Shown: in pieces, positions 1 through 10,997 of the stretch
Numbering within the stretch: the first letter of the stretch is position 1
How the letters are laid out: every line of letters starts with the position of its first letter
Source: Smittium culicis
Lineage: Eukaryota > Kickxellomycota > Harpellomycetes > Harpellales > Legeriomycetaceae
Direction of reading: 5' to 3'
Length of the DNA stretch: 27,286 nt
Assembly (NCBI GenBank): GCA_001970855.1
Contig: LSSN01000113.1
Span: 1 to 27,286, forward strand
Position numbers and translations under genes: made by a program
The notes under the pieces: generated by a model
What the model was told of the DNA's origin: nothing
Seen by the model: the letters and a program-made list of their open reading frames with translations, nothing else
The model's database searches: none

Positions 1-230
1 TAATATCTTTTGTGCGTGCTTTATTATTTATATTATTTCCAATTTCAAAAAGGGGGTAAATTATTCAAAAAACCGATGATTTTAACTAAAAGAAAATATG
101 AGCAATCCATTTATACTTTAAATTCTCAAACCCATCCTAGAATAGGTTTTGATACAGATATCTCAAATATTTACCTTATTACTGATACTAAATAAATAAT
201 AAATACTATAGGTATTTAGAATATTTCGGA

Positions 231-330
231 TAAAAAATTTAACATTGATAATAATGAATATTGTGTATAAAATCAATAACAAAAAAATTTAACATTGGTA
301 ATAATGAATATTGTGTATAAAATCAATGAC
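231..330. repeat. Tandem duplication of a 50-bp unit
   Basis: Units 231-280 and 281-330 abut exactly and differ at only three positions (47 of 50 identical). Each contains AATTTAACATTG, TAATAATGAATATTGTGTAT and AAAATCAAT. The near-identity implies a recent duplication. No gene overlaps it. Confidence 0.9.
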
Positions 331-2548
331 AATAAAATACATAACACTATAATGCGCTATTACTACTAGAAGCTAGGTTTCCTATACTCTGTGATATACT
401 CCACCACGAAACTAAAGCTACAATATGAAATTGAACCGTTTTGAATTTAAAATAATCTATTTTTTACTGACTGGTATATTTTTTTTAATCAATGGAATCA
501 CTCTAAGATGTGGTGCAAATTCTTCATTGAGATCTTTACTTTTCCCAAAAGTTTAACGAATTTATTTTTAACTAAAAAATTCATTCTTTCGCATTAAATC
601 TCTGATAAACTTGAAAATTCTGTAATTTTGTTAAATAATTAGCTTGGAATACCATAAAAGTGTTCGAAATTTCCAAATTCAAATAGTAATATGAATTTAT
701 TATATTTAAGCAATTTTTTTAATAGACTAATTAATGAGTTTAAATTTCAATATCTTATTGAATACGAAATAATATTTTGATTTATAATCGTATAATCTTG
801 ATTGAACGTATTTTTTTGATAATTCTGGAATCCCTATTTCACTCTGAGCCATAAATATTTCTACATTTTGAAATCTCGATTCTTAGAAAAAGTTCATTAT
901 AGCTTTATTAAGAACTTTTTTTTCATTCTGAAAATATATCTCAATTCAATCATTTATAGTTATTATACTATAATTTAATTTCATAGGTTAATTTTCCAAA
1001 CATATAATGTGATTTATAAAAAAATTTATATATTTTTATTGAAATTTTTTTTATTATATCTAAGAAGCGAATGTATTAATGGTTTTACGTTTGATTAAAA
1101 AATAAATGTCATTATTTTTTAATTCAAATTTTTTATTTCCCTTGAAATTATCAGTTATAATTTATATTTTTCTTTTATGAACCATTTAAAATTTCATTTA
1201 ATTTCCATTAAAAATTATAAAATAATTATATTTTCATGAAAAAATTTTGCTTGTTTTTATATTTTATATAAACACATATATATTTATACCTTTTAAAGTC
1301 ATACAAAAATTTTTTTCTCAAATTATCATAGTATTAATTTTTTTCTCTCAACTCACTAACAGTAAATAGTAGTGTTATTCGGTCTTTTGAGCATTTCATA
1401 TCTTGAATTCTCTTCGGATCCAATAAAAGTTTTAGTAGAAGGGGCTCACCAATGGATACCAGTTTTATAATTATTAAAAAAAATTTTTACAGCTCACATT
1501 TTTTTAAGAAGTTTTGGAAAATATTTATAATACTTTTTTCATTTTCTAAATTTTTAGAACCTTGCTCCTCATTTTTAAGAATAACTTTTTTAATCGTTTT
1601 TAAACTTCATACTATAAAAACATCCGTAAATATGATAAAAAACTTTATTTTTTTTCAATTTTTCCATATTTTTGAGATTTTAAAGGAAATAACTTTCTCC
1701 ATATGCGTCAATAAATTCTGATAAAAAATAATTTTAATCTTTTTATTTCAAGTTTGACACTATTTGTTTAGTACTCAGAATATTTTCCGCATATTTTATT
1801 ATTTTTTTCTCTTTTTTTTCAAATTTCAGAAATAATGGTGTTTTTAAAGTCATTTTCTGAAGAAATTTTAGATTAGCTTACATTATGTCCATTTTTGATA
1901 ATATTTCCATTTACTCCTTAATAGATAGATTTATTTTCTTGTTATTAATCACTTTTTTAATTTTTATTTTATCATTATATAAATTTTAATAAAAAAAAGT
2001 GAGCTTTTATTATTTAATTATTAATTCAATACTCAATAAAATAATTACAGAGTAAGAAAATGAGTTTATACTACTAAAAATATATTACTAAAGATATATT
2101 ACTAAAAATAAATAATCGTTATATTTAGCTTAATTTTTTTTTATATTTAGATTAGTAATTTCAGCTTTTAATAAATAATGGTTATTTTATATGTATTTGG
2201 AATACACTAAATATAAAAAATAATATTTTACAAAATTTATAACTCTAAAATTTTTATTATTCCTAAAAGTAGCGTAGTGATCAAAAGATAATTGATTTTA
2301 AATTACCACTGGAATTTGGCTTTGAATCCAAATTTTATTTTCCTTAAAACTAAATAAAGTTTAAATTATTAGTATTGGGAAGTTTAGATTTTCAATTATG
2401 TATAATTCCTATTTATAACAGCTATCATTTTCTTTTACTAGCATCAATAAATTAATTTTTCATTTCCAATAATAACTCTCAAGGCATCTGCTACAAACTA
2501 ATAAAAAAATTTTAATATTTAGGTTTATAAATGAATAATTTAAAATAT
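331..2548. other. AT-rich noncoding spacer
   Basis: Apart from the 14-bp tandem tract at 2072, I see only AT-rich DNA with frequent stops in all frames. The one longer frame, 1452-1721 on the + strand, is Phe/Ile/Lys low complexity and is not considered a gene. Confidence 0.6.
2072..2113. repeat. Three imperfect 14-bp tandem units
   Basis: TACTAAAAATATAT, TACTAAAGATATAT and TACTAAAAATAAAT follow each other directly at 2072, 2086 and 2100. This is a simple minisatellite-like tract in noncoding DNA. Confidence 0.8.
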
Positions 2549-2808
2549 ATATATGGGTGACTCTTTATGAAGAGGTCATTTTATAGTGTAAAGAGTTTCA
2601 GTGTATAAAATCGCATAAAAAATAAACCGCCAATGAATAGAATAGTTCACTTTTTTAGCAAATAAAAAAATTTTATTTTGAAACGAAGAAATAGAAAAAT
2701 CAAAATGCCTTTTTTGCTCCACCAATAATACTTACAAAAAGTGATTATACAGGCCAATAACATTAAACTGCAACAAAGTGCTCTCTTCGTTCAGAAACAC
2801 CCATATAT
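2549..2808. mobile_element. MITE-like element, copy A (260 bp)
   Basis: Terminal inverted repeats of 26 bp (2549-2574 and 2783-2808) start ATATATGGGTG on both strands and match at 21 of 26 positions without gaps. The interior carries three CCAAT boxes (2630, 2722, 2754) and no reading frame. A second, diverged copy with the same ends lies at 8528-8785. Being short, noncoding and TIR-bounded, it fits a non-autonomous DNA transposon. TTAAAA occurs on both sides (2540-2545 and 2808-2813), but AT-rich flanks make the target-site duplication unclear. Confidence 0.7.
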
Positions 2809-3620
2809 TAAAAGTAGAATTTTTTTTAAATAATACGTTTAGATTTCATATTTATAATCATTTTTGGCTCATTTTATAGATACTCATAAAAATTACCAAG
2901 TTGAATTCAAAGAGTTAACTAGAAAATTTTTTAGATTATTAATAAGATGTATAGTCAATTCATAAATATAATGCACCAAAACCGGAAAATGCAATTTAAT
3001 TAACTATAATTCGATTATTAATAAAATTGGAAATTTTTCTAGCAATAAAGAAATAAAATTTTAATTTTAACATTATTAAAGTTTCCTTAGAGAGTTGCAA
3101 ACTAAAGGCGATTCCGTCTTAGAAACGCTTGCGTAAATTTTCTAGTATAAATTTAGAGACCCTTACCAATTGTACAAAAATTATTTATTTTAGTAGAATC
3201 CTTCCTCATTATACAAAGATAAAACAATATTGATTAGTGCTAATAGATTAAATGTAGCTCTCGCTTTATGATTTAAATCATGTTTTGTTACACAGATGAA
3301 ATTTAATGTCGCTAAAAAAAAAAAAATGAAAACAAGAGTCAATAATGATATATGAGAGAAAATATACAAATAAGAACTTTTACTATAAAATTTTTCCTAC
3401 TTTTCAATATTATTTTCATTTTTTAATCTTATAAGACTACATCATCGAATTTTTTTACCTGATACAACAATTATCTTTACCTAATATAAATAAGAAATAG
3501 AATTTCTAATAAAAAAAGTTCAGCATACCCTAAGAATATCTATTACACGTGAATTTATAATATCGTACATAGTGCCTTTAATAAATGCAAAGTGTGATTT
3601 TTTTTCTAGTAGAATATATA

Positions 3621-3644
3621 CAATAATACAATAATACAATAATA
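3621..3644. repeat. Three exact 8-bp tandem units (CAATAATA)
   Basis: CAATAATA occurs three times without interruption, followed by CG. It is a short microsatellite in noncoding sequence. Confidence 0.9.
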
Positions 3645-4212
3645 CGTATACTTTTATATATCGTCGATAAATTATATTAAATAATTAGTTCTGATATTAA
3701 ATTGTTGAGTTTTGAACTAAATATGAATAGCCTAAAATTAAATTCTTGCTTTGGTTTTATAAAATAATCTAGTTAGTTAGACTATTTTTGACTAGTTTTT
3801 AGGCTAGTTAATGGTTTTTTTTTGGGGGGTTTTAGTATATTATATTTTTTAATGTTGATAAAACTAATTTTTAATATGTAAATAATATATTTTTGAAATT
3901 TATTTTTCTTAAAATAATATGCTAAGATTATGTTTTTTTTGTTTAGTAAGATATTATATGGTAATAATTGAATTGCTTGCTATATTGTCGTTAATGTAAT
4001 GCTAAAATAATTGTAAGTAAAATAAAGTGGAAAGTTTAACCGAATACAATAATTCTTTCACTAAAAATAAAAGGCAGAATGTATAATTTGAGGTTGTTTT
4101 TATTAAGACTTTTATAATTTTATAAGATGAGAAGAGATATCTAGCAAATAAGCTTACAATAAGAATTATTCGTTAGATATTTGGTTAGATAATATATAAT
4201 TTAAAATAAAGA

Positions 4213-4272
4213 ACTTTCAAAAAAAAAGAAAGTAATTCTTTAGTTATAGAAATCAAAAGTTTCATATGAAAC
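4213..4272. repeat. Two adjacent small palindromes
   Basis: ACTTTC and GAAAGT flank nine A residues (4213-4233). Then GTTTCATATGAAAC is a perfect 14-bp palindrome (4259-4272). Neither is followed by a recognisable gene. They could be chance in low-complexity DNA. Confidence 0.5.
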
Positions 4273-5499
4273 GTTTGAGCCAAAAAAAAAATGGGGGGAG
4301 GGAGTTAAGATAATAATTTGAGTAATAATAAAGATTAAGTAATAGATTGAGTGAACTGGGTAAACAGATGTTAAATTAACTTATATTCAACCCCAGGGTT
4401 ACTAAATAATCATCTGACAGTATTGATACATATTCGAGGCTCTAATATTTATTTTTTTTAACCACACTTGGATTTTTTTACCGTGCTATATCTTGGTTTC
4501 ATTCGGTTTATTTTTAAAACATGTTTTACATATCTTGCTGAGTACTGAATCATTTAAAGTCTCAATTTAGAATTTAAATCAAATTTATATTGTGTCTTAT
4601 TTATATATGTTTACTTAGGTACTATTATAAGCTTTTTGATAAAAAAAATATTTATTTATAGCCAGAGTTATATTTATAGCTATATATTAAATATATACTT
4701 AAAATTTATGAAACTGTTTTAGTTTTGTAAACTAAAAACATATTCACAATATACGAATAATAATTATAAGATAATGGTTTCCCAATTTATAGAAAATTTT
4801 ATAATCATTAATCTATTTATTAATATTAGAATATTTCCAGTCTATTTTTTCAAGTAATAATTAAGTAAATAAAATATTCAATGTTTGCATCTAGCTTTAA
4901 AAATAATCAATTATCATTTTAATTAAAGTAGAAATATTAGATAAATGAAACTGGTTATTTAAGAGAATTTAAATTAAATCTTAAATATATAGATTCATAT
5001 GTTTAGAAGTGCGCTAATTGTGAACAAAACAAGTATTTTTAACTGAAAATACAATAAAAAATTTATTATTTATTTAAATTAATCATTTTTTCAATAATAA
5101 ATATTATTATTGGCACTTTATCAAAATAAAGAATTAACAAAACTTATGTTTACCGCAAAAAAATTTTTTTATGTGTTTTAATTATAGTATAATTTATTGA
5201 ACATTGCATATTTCGTTCTGCAAAAATGAGCTACTAATAGGAAAATATAAAAAAATATTAAAACATAGTGTATGTTTGAAAATTTTTTCTAGAATATTAT
5301 AAAGTTAGAATTTCAAAAATAGGTGAAATGGGTAAATGAATGAAAAATATCAATTCCTGAAAGAGTCAAAAAATTTTAATCTTTTATTTTAGTAATTATT
5401 TTCATAAGCTTATATCGTGGGTTTAGTTGTTCCACGTATCTAGCTAAATAACTAGGATTAATTTGCGAGTAATATGGGTTTATTTTTGTTTAGGTTGGT

Positions 5500-5745
5500 T
5501 TATTTCTTTTCGTTGTTGTTCATTTCAAAAAGTGTCTCCTTCCTTCTTTTTATAGCGTTTCGTTTAAAGAATAAAAAATTATAAAGTAAATTCTTAATAC
5601 GCAGTCTAAATGTTTCATAAAAAAACCCCCCTTTATGGGAAAAAACGGAACATAGCTGCCATATTCGTTTATCTGATAACGTAATGTTATCTATTCTGAA
5701 CCAACGATGGTTCAGAGACCTTATCGCAGTTTTACACTGTGACAC
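5500..5745 (-). other. Unassigned minus-strand frame with hairpin cluster
   Basis: An 81-codon frame is open on the minus strand, with a less AT-biased composition than its surroundings (residues such as NHRWFRID and KRIWQLCS). I do not recognise it. It overlaps two perfect stem-loops: GATAAC/GTTATC with a 5-nt loop (5675-5691), and a 9-bp stem TCTGAACCA/TGGTTCAGA with loop ACGA (5695-5716). A short CAGT...ACTG pair follows. It could be a decayed coding fragment, a structured noncoding RNA, or chance. Confidence 0.2.
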
Positions 5746-8527
5746 TTATATTTAAATAAAATCCTAAATTAAAAAAATTATTCTTATCGCGTACGTACAT
5801 AAATCAAAAACTTCATAATTGATCACATCATAATTATTTTAGACCTCTGAAGCTCTAGTACTCCGTCACTACCTTCCCAGTTGTGTTTGAAAACTTTTAT
5901 TTTATTAAAATCAAAATAATTATAATGAAGTTATTATATTATGTAGAAAATAATTAAAATAGCATATATATACATATAAAGAAAATAAACTATTTTTTAT
6001 TTTAATCTAAAAACCGTTTTAATATTTTGGACTGTAAAATTTTTTTTAAAACCATTTTTAATATCGATTAAAAACTATAAATAAAACACAGGGTATATAT
6101 TATTACAAAAAATAATTGATTCGAACAATTTTTTATTAATATTATTACTCAGAATATAAAATTTACTCCATATAGTTCTTTATCGCTATTCCAACATATA
6201 GTTCAAAAAAATTAATAATAAATAATGAGATTAATTGAATCAAAAAATTAAAAAAAAGATTTTATAATTAATAAAAAATTTTTTGGTGCGATAAAAAAAT
6301 CAGTATAGTGTTACGGTCCTAGTAATTGCGACCTAACTTATTACTTTAATTACTTTAAAAATTCCTATTTAATAGCGATTTTTGGGTTTTCTTATTTATT
6401 TTATTTTTTATGATCTTTTAACTATGTTTTTAAGATGATGTTAAACTATAGCAATCAAGGCAGCATTTATACCTTTTTTATCACAACTTTGTTTGTAATA
6501 AACTTTATCAACTCTAATAGTTAATAGAATAAAATATAGTAGTATAAAAATATAATATAAACCAAGACTTAAACACTGTATTCTTTATTTCGCTTTGCAT
6601 TTTAATACATATGCATTATTATTATGCCTATGTAATATAATGGCTATTTATTAATACTTCTTAACAGTCTTATATGTATTCTTATTGTTTTGCTTTTAAT
6701 GCAGGTTTAATATTCGTACATATGCTATTATTAGTAATATATTAATAAATTCGTAACAATAGCATATATAAGCACGCGATTTAATTTATCTATAGCATAT
6801 AAACGCATATTTTTCGGCGTAATTATTTAAATTAGGACATATATAACTTAGTAAAAATTTATGAAAATAGGTGTAAATCTGAAAACATAGCCTTAATTTG
6901 GATAGAATTTGTATGTTTTAGAATTTCTGTTGATACATACCATAAATAAAAATTTTATACAACATCAACTATAAGTTTTAGAAGTATATACTTTTTACAA
7001 TAGCATTTATTCGTAGAGTCTATTTATGAATTTTTTGTAATTTTATTCATTAGTAAACGTCATAAATATCGTAAAAATCAAAAATATTTTTTATGATTAA
7101 AGATAATATTAAAGGTATAAGTAAAAAAGTATTGTGGCTACATCTGGTGCTATATCCTTGGTATAGAAAATTGTCATTCGTTATTTTTATAAATATTTTT
7201 TTGAACTAAAATGCGTCAAATTAAATTTATAATTACATAATTTTTAATGGTAAATTATTTTTGGTTACTACGATGCTCCATGTGGTTTAAATATAAAAAT
7301 TCTGATCTAGGAAAATGTATATTTTTAGAATTAAATTTAGTATATTTCACTCATATTCAATAATTTTTTTATTATTTTTAGCTATAAAATCACTAAAAAT
7401 CGTTTCATTAATTTATAAGGTATTTATTAAATCTTTAAATGCATGTTCATCTGTTCCGCTGTTAAGTATATTAAACTTTATTCGTATATATATCTTTATT
7501 AACGATATAAAAGTTTCCTAAATTTTATTTTTAAGGGGTTTTACGTTTTACGTTCTTTTAAAATTATTATAGATTTAGAAATTTTGAAGTATGTTGGAAT
7601 GGGAGAAAAATACGGATATTATATCAGAAAGCAGGAATTTAGTTGTTTCAGATTAATATTATATATAAATAGAATTTATTTGTATAAGAATAAAAAAATA
7701 AAGCCATTTTTATTCATTTATTATAAATATAATGCGTATAATTGTATCATCTAATTAATATTGAATTGCTGTAAAGTCCCTGATGATGAAAAGACAAAAT
7801 TATCGATTATTTGATTGGTGATATTTTTATATTAGCTTTCACAAAAACTTTTAATTTTTTTGGACATTGCGGCGAATTTTTTTTATAAATTAAAATCAGA
7901 AAAGAAATATTTAGGAAAAAAAATATGTGCTGATAATAGAAAAATGGAAATAATGTAGAAGCCTAAAAATAAATGAAGGGTAGGTACACGTCAGAGGTTT
8001 ATGGCTGAAAATATAAACGATATATGATTTATTAATAAGGCCTATTTATGTGGTACGAAAGGCTAGACTCTAATTTTTTAAAGATTATTTGACATGAGTT
8101 TATATTAAGTGATATTAAAATTAGTAGTTTTCAATCAGCTAGAATACTTATAAACGTAAAAGGATAAAAATCCAAGCCATTTTTTTAGCTCTAATAGTAA
8201 GGCAGGGATTACTGTAGAAGTTGATATTAAACATTTTAAGAACACGTTTTTAAGAGATAGGAAAAAGTATATTATTGACCTATAATATTTTATAGTAATA
8301 CTCACCAAGCCACACGCCAATAAAAACTAAAAGGAATGTATACGAAGTCTAAATTTTTGAATAAGTTAAGTGATTATGAATTTTTGAGTAAAAGAGTTTA
8401 TAAAAATTTTTTGATTAAAAAAAATCTGTAGTCGAAAATAGCCTCTTAAAATAAATCTATTAGTTATTAGCGAATAATTTTTAGAAGCTAAATCTGTTAA
8501 CATTGAATAGTATTTACATATATTTTT

Positions 8528-8785
8528 TTATATGAGCGATTCTTTACGAAGGTGTCGTTTTATAGCGATAAGTGTTTAAGTGTATACATTTAAATTAAAA
8601 AATTATAGCCAATGAGTTAATTGGTTCTTTTATTTAGCAAATAAAAATTACAAATTTTAATGAATAAATAGAAAAATTGAAATACCTTTTCAATTGCACC
8701 AATAATATAAGCTACTAATGAATATCCAAGCCAATAAAAATAAACTACTACAAAGTGCTCTCTTCGTTCAGAATCCCCCATATAT
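8528..8785. mobile_element. MITE-like element, copy B (258 bp)
   Basis: Same orientation and nearly the same length as copy A at 2549-2808. The right end CAAAGTGCTCTCTTCGTTCAG is shared exactly with copy A, and the TIRs (8528-8553 and 8760-8785) match at about 19 of 26 positions. Internal blocks such as GTGTATA, AAATAGAAAAAT and CACCAATAATA align in order. The CCAAT boxes at 8609, 8699 and 8731 keep copy A's offsets to within 2 nt. No coding capacity is seen. Confidence 0.7.
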
Positions 8786-9258
8786 TATTTAAAGATATTT
8801 TAAACTATCAGAATTTATTTATTAAATACTAATAGAAACAGCAACATGGATTTGATATTTGAAAAAAAAAAACAGTAAACATTCATAAAGGATTATGGGA
8901 TTATGCGCTTTTAAATAAAGTTGATGCTATGTAGGGTACAGTGTAATATTTTATTTTAATGAGAGATAAGTGCTTTTATTTTGGCTATTTCGGTAAAAAT
9001 GAGAAATTTTTTTTTGGAAATTTTCGGCAAGTAGGATATACGGTTAGAGAATGATGTGAAGAAGAAATGTGGACATTTTTAATGAAATAAATAACAGGCA
9101 GAGATGGCTGACAGTGAAAAAGATATAGATATATATTATTTTCTGTTTAGTATAGCGTCAATTATATGGGTAAAGTTATCCTGATAAATTAAAAGCTAAT
9201 TAAATGAGTAATTGTTTCTGTGCTGTAGTGACATAAAAAAAAGCAAATGCTTGAATAG

Positions 9259-9387
9259 TGTAAAATTAGAGTTGATGGGGTTTATGATGGGATTATTCCA
9301 AAAATTCAAAGCGCAATAGAGAGGGCAAAAAACAGAGGGTACAATCAACTTCCTAGTTTGGAAGTTTGTCGAGAAACTTTTAAATGA
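9259..9387 (+). pseudogene. Possible decayed coding fragment (42 codons)
   Basis: Between TAG (9256-9258) and TGA (9385-9387) a + strand frame reads with balanced composition, including VDGVYDGIIPKIQSAIERAK and a following NRGYNQLPSLEVC. It contains few of the Lys/Asn/Ile/Phe runs that random frames give in this DNA. There is no start codon at the front, and the upstream frame is full of stops. The family is not recognised. A mobile-element or gene relic is the simplest reading, but chance is not excluded. Confidence 0.25.
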
Positions 9388-9497
9388 TTAAAGCAATAAA
9401 AAACAGTATAACTAATTACATAAAAAAGGAACGAGTTGTGTACAATAAGACACAGAGCGGTAGTTTTTGTTTAATTAAAACTGAACTAGTAAAGAAG

Positions 9498-9597
9498 GAA
9501 ATAATAAATATTGAAAAAAGAAATAATAATAAAGAAATAATAATAAAGAAATAATGAAAAAGGAAATAATAAATTATAAATAAATGAAAAAGGAAAT
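9498..9597. repeat. Purine-rich simple repeat (AAGAAATAATAAT)
   Basis: Repeated GAAATAATAATAAA and GAAAAAGGAAAT units make a strand-asymmetric A/G tract of about 100 bp. Long T/C-rich open frames on the opposite strand here are by-products of this repeat and are not called as genes. Confidence 0.75.
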
Positions 9598-9804
9598 GGC
9601 ACTGCTGGTAATAAACCACACGTCATAAATCTTGACAAAAAATTATACACATTTATACAGCTTGAATAATTATTTTTCTGTGTATGAAAATTATTGGCCA
9701 CAAAGCCAATAATCGCTGCCAATAAGGAATAGAGAAAATCATCTGGGATAAAAGACTAACAGAGAGGGACTTGTTGTTTCACAAGACTAAAAAAGAAGTA
9801 TATG

Positions 9805-10200
9805 TTATATCTTTGACTCAATATAGCCATATTTGGTACGATAAATAATAAAATAGAAGCTAAGGCCTATCAGCCTATATTTATAGGCCAAAATAACGTT
9901 AAGGTTCGAGAATAACAGCGTAGTGCCTCTTAAACGAAAGTCAGCTATTTTAACAGCATAGCAGGAAGGCATAAAATATAATCCAATGATAGCAACAGGC
10001 GGTGGGAGTTGTAGATTATTGTTTAAATTGGCAGAAAAAATTGCGCAGGCTTGATTCTTGGCAGAACCACAAACTTTGTATATCAATACAATACTTTTAT
10101 TGACAGTGTGATATGACTGTTGGAACAAGATAAAAACTGTTTGCCCTTGGTTGCGTATAAATACAGGCTTTTTAAGAGTGCACGTAGGATATGTAGCCAC
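9805..10200 (-). other. Unassigned 131-codon minus-strand frame
   Basis: This is the longest open frame in the first 10.9 kb that is not caused by a simple repeat. It starts MATYPTCTLKKPVFIRNQGQ and contains LQLPPPVAIIGLYFMPSC. The local GC content is visibly higher than in the flanks. No family or motif is recognised. The + strand of the same stretch also shows partly open frames (9887-9958 and 9962-10051, with NPMIATGGGSC), so the coding strand is uncertain. It is probably part of the same relic island as 9259-9387. Confidence 0.2.
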
Positions 10201-10379
10201 TTTTTGTTATTGCTAACTAATTAATTCAATGTTTTAATAGAAATTAATTAGTTTTATAGTTGATAAACTTTATACTAGATTAATTTGTGAGTTTATATTT
10301 TGCCACAAACTATTTCGCAGCACATCAGCTCCTATTAAGACTCTGTACTAAAAAAAAATACTAGTCCTCCCTCCTCTTG

Positions 10380-10997
10380 ATCTAATTTTGAAAATCCTCT
10401 ATTTTTCAGCAGATAAATTACCAAAAAAAAAAATTATCTGATAAATCTGCAGAATTTACAGAGTAAAAGTATATTCAAAAGTTATTTAACAGCAGAACGC
10501 GCATAAATAAATGAACACCAGAGTATTCACTGTGATTGTTGATTCTCCAATTATTATTTATTTATATTTTGTTTTAATTTGCAATCTTTTGTTTTTCTTA
10601 TTGCCCTTTTTCTAAATGTAATAAACTTTTCTAATTTATTAACATTTATTCTTGAATATACTATCATTAGCTATCTTAACTTATGCAATTAATCTCATGA
10701 CCATTCTTATTACTTACTCGCCTTTATAACTATATACTAATTAAAAACACTTTTTTGAGTATTATCCTGTTATTTATATATACTCTCCTCATTCCGTTCT
10801 ATCTCATTTTGCCAAAAAAATTTTTATTTTATTTTTTACAAGTAAATAGTCCTAGTATCTCTATATCATTCTCCCCATATTTCCAATTATTTTTGCGATT
10901 TAAATAAAACATCTTATATTTTAGAATTTCTTTATTTTTTATTTTCCATTAGAACTTATAAAAATTCTCTTTATATTTTAATCTCTTCATTGAAATT
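10380..10997 (+). promoter_or_regulatory. Likely UBR1 promoter and 5' leader
   Basis: The upstream DNA becomes markedly pyrimidine-rich on the + strand toward the gene, with many CTC/TTCTC/TCTCTTT blocks between about 10540 and 10990. This is a common look for fungal promoters and 5' leaders. TTATATTTTA at about 10914-10923 is TATA-like, but such strings are frequent in this AT-rich DNA, so no specific element is claimed. Confidence 0.4.

Larger units (their letters stand above)
2809..8527. other. AT-rich noncoding spacer
   Basis: No supportable gene is seen. Apart from the small tandem repeat at 3621, the palindromes at 4213-4272 and the frame/hairpins at 5500-5745, it holds homopolymer runs, including short G-runs near 3822 and 4292. 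It also has a 9-bp inverted repeat TATGCTATT/AATAGCATA at 6721-6729 and 6758-6766. Confidence 0.6.

Noticed and set aside
1452..1721. 89-codon + strand frame
   Set aside because: Almost entirely Phe/Ile/Lys/Ser from T- and A-runs, with no domain. It is as expected for open frames in this composition.
2270..2336. tRNA-like stretch with a near A-box (TAGCGTAGTGA), a 5-bp anticodon-like stem TAATT/AATTA and a near B-box (GCTTTGAATCC)
   Set aside because: The T-loop would have 8 nt, position 33 is not T, and the acceptor arms do not pair properly. It is more likely chance or a degenerate relic than a tRNA gene.
7315..7521. 68-codon + strand frame resembling a small membrane protein
   Set aside because: The hydrophobicity follows directly from T-rich DNA. 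There is no conserved motif or supporting context.
9416..9722. Overlapping minus-strand frames rich in Phe, Ile, Tyr and Leu
   Set aside because: They arise from the purine-rich AAGAAATAATAAT simple repeat read on the other strand.
9903..9913. GGTTCGAGAAT as a possible tRNA B-box
   Set aside because: The flanks do not form a T-stem and no A-box lies at a suitable distance upstream.
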